Source of the DNA: Nocardia shimofusensis NBRC 100134
GTDB lineage: Bacteria; Actinomycetota; Actinomycetes; Mycobacteriales; Mycobacteriaceae
Direction of reading: 5' to 3'
Assembly (NCBI RefSeq): GCF_001613125.1
Contig: NZ_BDBT01000002.1
Span: forward strand, 329,639 to 393,638
DNA length: 64,000 bases
Translations under genes and position numbers: made by a program
Notes under the pieces: model-generated
Seen by the model: the letters and a program-made list of their open reading frames with translations, nothing else
The model's database searches: none
What the model was told of the DNA's origin: nothing
Shown here: piece by piece, positions 55,537-64,000 of the stretch
How positions within the stretch are numbered: position 1 is the first letter of the stretch
Layout: each line of letters opens with the position of its first letter

Positions 55537-55677
55537 ATGCTCAACTTCATCGCCCTCATCGACTCCGCCACCGCCAACTCGGTCGACAGCAACGTGCTCG
55601 TCAACAACTTCCTCAGCGCGTTCATCACCGGTTCGGCCGGCTCGCAGAGCAACAACGGCGGCGTCGCCGTCGGCTGA
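55537..55677 (+). CDS. Small peptide gene, 46 residues, unknown function
   Basis: An ORF from ATG 55537 to TGA 55675-55677. The product starts MLNFIALIDSATANSVDSN, has an amphipathic middle (VLVNNFLSAFITG) and a Gly/Asn/Ser-rich end finishing VAVG. It has no charged lysines or arginines and only two acidic residues, unusual for a chance ORF in such GC-rich DNA. AAGAGGA lies upstream (10-base spacing) and a strong terminator starts 24 bases after the stop, so it looks like a complete transcription unit. It may be a secreted or membrane-active peptide, or a T7SS-type small substrate; unproven. Confidence 0.55.
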   Translation: MLNFIALIDSATANSVDSNVLVNNFLSAFITGSAGSQSNNGGVAVG

Positions 55678-55700
55678 GCGCACTTCACGACAACGCACTT

Positions 55701-55733
55701 CGGCCCCCGCTCCGGTTTTCGGAGCGGGGGCCG
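55701..55733. terminator. Bidirectional terminator between the small peptide gene and rpoC
   Basis: Perfect 13-base stem CGGCCCCCGCTCC / GGAGCGGGGGCCG with a 7-base T-rich loop, the strongest hairpin in the window. It ends 22 bases before the rpoC stop and 24 bases after the peptide gene. Confidence 0.92.
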
Positions 55734-55754
55734 ATGTGTTCATGCCCTAGCGGA

Positions 55755-58700
55755 TCAGCGGTAGTCGCTGAAGCCGTAGTCGTCCAGCGGCACCGCGGCG
55801 CCGGTGGAGGCGCCGAAGCTGTCCGGGCTGTAGTAGGTGTCGTCGTAGGACGGCACCGCGTACGCCGCGGCACGAGCCTCTTCGGTCGGCTGCACCTGGA
55901 TGTTGCGGTAGCGGTTGATACCGGTACCGGCCGGGATCAGCTTGCCGATGATCACGTTCTCCTTGAGACCGATCAGCTTGTCGGAGCGGCAGTTGATCGC
56001 CGCGTCCGTCAGCACGCGAGTGGTCTCCTGGAACGACGCCGCCGACAGCCACGAATCGGTGGCCAGCGATGCCTTGGTGATACCCATCAACACCGGGCGA
56101 CCCGCCGCGGGCTCGTTGCCCTCGGCGACGACACGGCGGTTGGCGGCCTCGAACTCGGCACGCTCGGTGAGCGAGCCGGGCAGGAACTCCGTCGCACCCG
56201 AGTCGATGATGGTCACGCGACGCAGCATCTGGCGCACGATCACCTCGATGTGCTTGTCGTGGATCGACACACCCTGCGAGCGGTAGACCTCCTGGACCTC
56301 GTGGACCAGGTGGACCTGCACCTGACGGGGGCCCATGATGCGCAGCACCTCGTGCGGATCCGCCGCGCCTTCCAGCAACTGCTGGCCGACCTCGACGTGG
56401 TCACCATCGGAGAGCAGGCGCTCGGAGCCGTCGTCGTGCTTGAACACACGCAGACGCTGACGCTTCGAGAGCTTGTCGTAGACGACTTCCTCGCTCCCGT
56501 CGTCCGGGATGATGGTGATCTTGTAGAAGCGGTCGTCGTCCTCGAGCCGCACCCGGCCGGAGGTCTCCGCGATCGGGGCCTTGCCCTTGGGGACACGCGC
56601 CTCGAACAGCTCCTGGACACGCGGCAGACCACCGGTGATGTCGTCGCCGGCGACGCCACCCTGGTGGAAGGTACGCATGGTCAGCTGGGTACCGGGCTCA
56701 CCGATGGACTGGGCGGCGACGATGCCGACGGCCTCGCCGATGTCGACCAGCTTGCCGGTGGCCATCGAGCGGCCGTAGCAGGTGGCGCAGACGCCGGTGC
56801 CGGTGGTGCAGGTCAGCACGGAGCGGACCTTCACCTCGGTGATGCCGGCCTCCAGCAGCGCCTCCAGCGCCGGATCGCCCAGATCGGCGCCCTTGGCCAC
56901 GATGACGTTGCCGTCGGCGTCGAGGGCGTCGGAGGCCAGGGTGCGAGCGTAGGTCGAGGTCTCGACATGCGCGTCGCGGATGATCGTGCCGTCGGCCTGC
57001 TTCTCCGCGATCGGCACCACGATGCCGCGCTCGGTGCCACAGTCGTGCTCGCGCACGATCACGTCCTGCGAGACGTCCACCAGACGACGGGTCAGGTAAC
57101 CCGAGTCGGCGGTCCGAAGCGCGGTGTCGGCCAGACCCTTACGCGCGCCGTGGGTGTTGATGAAGTACTCCAGAACCGTCAGGCCCTCACGGAAGGAGGA
57201 CTTGATCGGCCGCGGGATGAACTCACCCTTCGGGTTCGTCACCAGGCCCTTCATACCGGCGAGGGTACGGGTCTGGGTGAAGTTACCCGTGGCGCCCGAG
57301 TCGACGATCGTGATGATCGGGTTGTCGGCCGGGTAGTGCGCGCGCAGCGCCCTACCGACCTCCTCGGTCGCCTCCTGCCAGATCTTGACCAGGGCGTTGT
57401 TGCGCTCCTGGTGATCGAGCGCACCACGCTGGTACTTCTTCTCGATCTGATCCGACTGCGCCTCGTAGCGCTCCATGATCTCGGCCTTCTCCGGCGGAAC
57501 GAGCACGTCCGACATGGAGACGGTGACACCCGAACGCGTGGCCCAGTAGAAACCGGCGTCCTTGAGCTTGTCGACGGTCTGGGCGACCACGATCATCGGG
57601 TAGCGCTCGGCGAGATCGTTGATGATCGTCGCCTGCCGCTTCTTGGGCATCGGCTCGTTGATGAACGCGTAGTCGGCGGGCAGCAGTTCGTTGAACAGCA
57701 CCCGGCCCAGCGTGGTCTCGACGGTCCACGCGTCGCCGCGCTGCCAACCCTCGGGGAACAGCTCGGCCTCGACGTCCTTGGGCGGACGCTGCGTGGTCAG
57801 GCGGACCTTGATCATCGAGCGCACGGTCAGCTCGCCGCGGTCGACGGCCATCTGCGCCTCGGCGGGCGAGGAGTAGACGCCGAACTCCGGGGAGTCCGCG
57901 GTGGCGGGCCGGTACTGGCCCGGGGCGTTCTCGTCCAGGCGGGTCAGGAAGTACAGACCGGTGACCATGTCCAGACGCGGCATGGCCAGCGGGCGACCCG
58001 AGGCGGGCGAGAGGATGTTGTTCGACGACAGCATCAGGATGCGCGCCTCGGCCTGCGCCTCGGCCGACAGCGGCAGATGGACGGCCATCTGGTCACCGTC
58101 GAAGTCGGCGTTGAAGGCCTCACACACCAGCGGGTGCAGCTGGATGGCCTTGCCTTCCACCAGCTGCGGCTCGAATGCCTGGATGCCCAGACGGTGCAGG
58201 GTGGGCGCGCGGTTGAGCAGCACGGGGTGCTCGGCGATGACCTCTTCGAGGACATCCCACACCTGCGGGCGCTGCCGCTCCACCATCCGCTTGGCGGACT
58301 TGATGTTCTGCGCGTGGTTCAGATCCACCAGGCGCTTCATCACGAACGGCTTGAACAGCTCCAGCGCCATCAGCTTGGGCAGACCGCACTGATGCAGCTT
58401 GAGCTGCGGGCCGACGACGATGACGGAACGACCGGAGTAGTCCACGCGCTTGCCGAGCAGGTTCTGACGGAACCGGCCCTGCTTGCCCTTGAGCAGGTCC
58501 GACAGCGACTTGAGCGGGCGGTTGCCCGGACCGGTCACCGGACGGCCGCGACGGCCGTTGTCGAACAGCGCGTCCACGGACTCCTGCAGCATCCGCTTTT
58601 CGTTGTTGACGATGATCTCGGGTGCGCCGAGGTCGATCAGTCGCTTGAGGCGGTTGTTGCGGTTGATCACGCGGCGGTACAGGTCGTTCAGGTCGGAGGT

Positions 58701-59708
58701 GGCGAAACGGCCACCGTCGAGCTGAACCATCGGGCGCAGCTCCGGCGGGATCACCGGAACGGCGTCGAGCACCATGCCCATCGGTGAGTTGCCGTTGGAC
58801 TGGAAGGCCGCGACGACCTTGAGTCGCTTGAGCGCGCGCAGCTTCTTCTGCCCCTTGCCGGAGCGGATGGTCTCGCGCAGCGACTCGGCCTCGGCCTCGA
58901 TGTCGAAGTTCTCCATCAGCTTCTGGATGGACTCCGCGCCCATCGCGCCGGTGAAGTACTCGCCGTAGCGGTCGACCAGCTCGCGGTAGAGGACCTCGTC
59001 CACGATGAGCTGCTTGACCGACAGCTTGGTGAAGGTGGTCCAGATCTCGTCGAGCCGGTCCAGCTCACGCTGGGCGCGATCGCGCAGCTGACGCATCTCG
59101 CGCTCGCCGCCGTCCTTGACCTTGCGGCGGACGTCGGACTTGGCGCCCTCGGCCTCCAGCTCGGCCAGGTCGGCTTCCAGCTTCTGCGCGCGGGCCTCGA
59201 GGTCGGCGTCGCGCTGATCGGCGACGGCCTTCTTCTCGACCTCCATCTCGGCTTCGAGAGTGGACAGCTCGTTGTGGCGCAGTTCCTCGTCGACGGCGAC
59301 GATCACGTAGGCGGCGAAGTAGATGATCTTCTCGAGATCCTTCGGCGCCAGGTCGAGCAGGTAGCCCAGGCGCGAGGGCACGCCCTTGAAGTACCAGATG
59401 TGGGTGACCGGCGCGGCCAGTTCGATGTGGCCCATCCGCTCACGGCGCACCTTGGCGCGCGTCACCTCGACGCCACAGCGCTCACAGATGATGCCCTTGA
59501 AGCGCACGCGCTTGTACTTGCCGCAGTAGCACTCCCAGTCCCGGGTGGGACCGAAGATCTTCTCGCAGAACAAGCCGTCCTTCTCCGGCTTGAGCGTGCG
59601 GTAGTTGATGGTCTCCGGCTTCTTCACCTCGCCGTAGGACCACTGGCGGATGTCGTCGGCGGTGGCCAGGCCGATCCGGAGTTCATCGAAGAAGTTGACG
59701 TCTAGCAC
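55755..59708 (-). CDS. rpoC: DNA-directed RNA polymerase subunit beta'
   Basis: A 1317-residue catalytic subunit. The N-terminal zinc ribbon is present ([20 protein letters not shown]). The active-site motif [12 protein letters not shown] holds the three Mg-binding aspartates near residue 538. The clamp, bridge helix and trigger loop regions are complete ([29 protein letters not shown]), as is the second zinc site ([16 protein letters not shown]). GTG 59708 is the start with GGAAAGGAAG upstream. It follows rpoB by 132 bases and ends at a strong terminator. Confidence 0.99.
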   Translation of the reverse strand: MLDVNFFDELRIGLATADDIRQWSYGEVKKPETINYRTLKPEKDGLFCEKIFGPTRDWECYCGKYKRVRFKGIICERCGVEVTRAKVRRERMGHIELAAPVTHIWYFKGVPSRLGYLLDLAPKDLEKIIYFAAYVIVAVDEELRHNELSTLEAEMEVEKKAVADQRDADLEARAQKLEADLAELEAEGAKSDVRRKVKDGGEREMRQLRDRAQRELDRLDEIWTTFTKLSVKQLIVDEVLYRELVDRYGEYFTGAMGAESIQKLMENFDIEAEAESLRETIRSGKGQKKLRALKRLKVVAAFQSNGNSPMGMVLDAVPVIPPELRPMVQLDGGRFATSDLNDLYRRVINRNNRLKRLIDLGAPEIIVNNEKRMLQESVDALFDNGRRGRPVTGPGNRPLKSLSDLLKGKQGRFRQNLLGKRVDYSGRSVIVVGPQLKLHQCGLPKLMALELFKPFVMKRLVDLNHAQNIKSAKRMVERQRPQVWDVLEEVIAEHPVLLNRAPTLHRLGIQAFEPQLVEGKAIQLHPLVCEAFNADFDGDQMAVHLPLSAEAQAEARILMLSSNNILSPASGRPLAMPRLDMVTGLYFLTRLDENAPGQYRPATADSPEFGVYSSPAEAQMAVDRGELTVRSMIKVRLTTQRPPKDVEAELFPEGWQRGDAWTVETTLGRVLFNELLPADYAFINEPMPKKRQATIINDLAERYPMIVVAQTVDKLKDAGFYWATRSGVTVSMSDVLVPPEKAEIMERYEAQSDQIEKKYQRGALDHQERNNALVKIWQEATEEVGRALRAHYPADNPIITIVDSGATGNFTQTRTLAGMKGLVTNPKGEFIPRPIKSSFREGLTVLEYFINTHGARKGLADTALRTADSGYLTRRLVDVSQDVIVREHDCGTERGIVVPIAEKQADGTIIRDAHVETSTYARTLASDALDADGNVIVAKGADLGDPALEALLEAGITEVKVRSVLTCTTGTGVCATCYGRSMATGKLVDIGEAVGIVAAQSIGEPGTQLTMRTFHQGGVAGDDITGGLPRVQELFEARVPKGKAPIAETSGRVRLEDDDRFYKITIIPDDGSEEVVYDKLSKRQRLRVFKHDDGSERLLSDGDHVEVGQQLLEGAADPHEVLRIMGPRQVQVHLVHEVQEVYRSQGVSIHDKHIEVIVRQMLRRVTIIDSGATEFLPGSLTERAEFEAANRRVVAEGNEPAAGRPVLMGITKASLATDSWLSAASFQETTRVLTDAAINCRSDKLIGLKENVIIGKLIPAGTGINRYRNIQVQPTEEARAAAYAVPSYDDTYYSPDSFGASTGAAVPLDDYGFSDYR

Positions 59709-59840
59709 GTAACTTCCTTTCCCCTGTGCGGGTCGAATTCGAGCAAGAGTTCACTAGTGAGGTCCGGCCGGGTTCCCCGGCCGAACTCGTATCGAGCGCG
59801 GGAGGGGCGCACGCACGACGTCGGCGTCCGCCCCGTCCGC

Positions 59841-63332
<3,492 letters not shown>

Positions 63333-63501
63333 CTCACGCGCGTCGCGTGGTGGTCCGCGACCGTCGCTTGCTTCTGCTACGAATTCCGCTGGTTACAACC
63401 CGAACGAAACTCGAACAGGCAACGACGGAAGTAACACCGGAAGGGTGGAACTCACGTGTGCGAATCGAGGTGTGGACAGGAGGCAGCCAGCGCAACGTCC
63501 A

Positions 63502-63531
63502 AGCTTACACCCCTGGGCACGGACATGTCAA
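63502..63531 (-). promoter_or_regulatory. Promoter of rpoB-rpoC
   Basis: On the minus strand a perfect -35 box TTGACA (63526-63531), an 18-base spacer and -10 box TAAGCT (63502-63507), matching a housekeeping sigma factor promoter well. The leader to the rpoB start is about 165 bases. It lies after the terminator of the upstream gene, so rpoB-rpoC is an independent unit. Confidence 0.82.
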
Positions 63532-63816
63532 AGTACCATCCGTGTGATCCAGCGCGCCCGTGGCGCGCCGAGCCTTCCCCGCTCCCCGTAACGCTGGCTG
63601 CGCCGGGAGCCGCGGAGTCGGTCGGACCGCCTCTGACAGCTATCACTGTTGTCCAATAGCGTGACGGGTCGGGCGAAACTCGTCAAGTGGCAGGGCCGGC
63701 CCACGCCCGCCGAGAAGGGCTGCGCCAGTGCGATTTCGCAGGTCATACGGGTTCGGCGAGCCGACATCGCACCCGGGCAGCGACGGCGGGCGCAACACCT
63801 CCCCTGACGAACAGAA

Positions 63817-63846
63817 TGCCGGTGCGATTCGGAAATCGCACCGGCA
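63817..63846 (-). terminator. Terminator of the gene upstream of rpoB
   Basis: Perfect 13-base stem TGCCGGTGCGATT / AATCGCACCGGCA with a CGGA loop, 34 bases after the stop at 63880. On the minus strand it is followed by a TTCTGTT stretch. Confidence 0.9.
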
Positions 63847-63879
63847 CACGGCATTTCGAGTACTGTCCCCGCCAGGCGG

Positions 63880-64000
63880 TCAGCTCTTGGACAGGTCCTG
63901 GCGGACGGTGGTGTCGTAGGAGTTGTCGGAGTAGGCGGGCAGAATCTGGGTGTCGTCGTTGCTCTCCAACGAGTCGCGGATGGCGGCCTGGGCGGCAGGC
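63880..64000 (-). CDS. C-terminal end of an unidentified protein (partial)
   Basis: Only the last ~39 codons are inside the window. The end reads PAAQAAIRDSLESNDDTQI and then LPAYSDNSYDTTVRQDLSKS before TGA. The reading frame is supported by codon use and by the strong terminator 34 bases downstream. The family is not recognisable from this fragment. Confidence 0.6.
   Translation of the reverse strand, partial: PAAQAAIRDSLESNDDTQILPAYSDNSYDTTVRQDLSKS

Larger units (their letters stand above)
63333..63879. other. Intergenic region upstream of rpoB
   Basis: About 547 bases without a gene. It contains, on the minus strand, the terminator of the upstream partial gene (63817-63846), the rpoB promoter (63502-63531) and a 165-base leader. 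The short ORFs here are on both strands, overlap each other and lack ribosome sites. I see nothing else. Confidence 0.7.

Noticed and set aside
63347..63854. Several 60-110-codon ORFs upstream of rpoB
   Set aside because: Mutually overlapping on both strands, lacking ribosome sites, and covering a clear promoter and terminator.

Overview
The window looks like a high-GC mycolic-acid actinobacterium, most likely Nocardia. The evidence is strongly GC-biased coding sequence, many GTG/TTG starts, paired DUF3558 lipoproteins, a type VII secretion-type substrate pair, a KshB steroid hydroxylase reductase behind a KstR-type box, a mycofactocin locus, and RpoB/RpoC/EF-G/EF-Tu/S12/S7 of corynebacterial type. 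The gene order rpoB-rpoC ... rpsL-rpsG-fusA-tuf ... ferredoxin reductase ... TetR / mftA-mftC-mftF-mftG, all read on the minus strand, matches the known chromosomal order in Mycobacterium tuberculosis. Genus assignment is inference; no 16S rRNA lies in the window.

Region 1 (1-27151, minus) holds two giant nonribosomal peptide synthetases. NRPS1 (6106 aa from its RBS-supported GTG) reads C-A-T x5 then a lone C. NRPS2, whose start overlaps the NRPS1 stop, begins with A and continues A-T-C-A-T-C-A-T to the window edge, so module 6 is split between the two proteins. The first C domain is EntF-like (starter type). Binding-pocket residues indicate Ser for modules 1 and 3, Thr-like for 4 and Ser-like for 6; the others are not assigned. 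No epimerase, methyltransferase or thioesterase domain is visible. Both ends of the inter-protein junction carry copies of a small segment derived from the start of an A domain.

Region 2 (27646-34886) is a mycofactocin locus: the 41-residue precursor mftA, a fused mftB-mftC radical SAM protein, the glycosyltransferase mftF, the GMC oxidoreductase mftG, a GAF-domain regulator, and a divergent TetR (mftR). The usual mftD and mftE are absent from between mftC and mftF.

Region 3 (34927-41008) is mixed metabolism: kshB with a perfect KstR-type box, an AlkD-like DNA repair protein, a glutamate-racemase-like protein, a ferredoxin reductase, an SPW-repeat membrane protein plus TetR with a candidate operator, and an alpha/beta hydrolase.

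Region 4 (41116-45551) is the str operon (rpsL-rpsG-fusA-tuf), with a recognisable promoter and terminator.

Region 5 (45830-55677) holds two coupled DUF3558 lipoproteins, a quinone oxidoreductase, an EspC-like protein plus a lytic-transglycosylase protein, an acyl-ACP thioesterase-like protein, an FprB-type ferredoxin/flavoprotein, a SixA-like phosphatase, a GNAT protein, a pirin, an exported hypothetical protein and a 46-residue peptide gene.

Region 6 (55755-63332) is rpoB-rpoC with a strong promoter, followed by the 3' end of an unidentified upstream gene.
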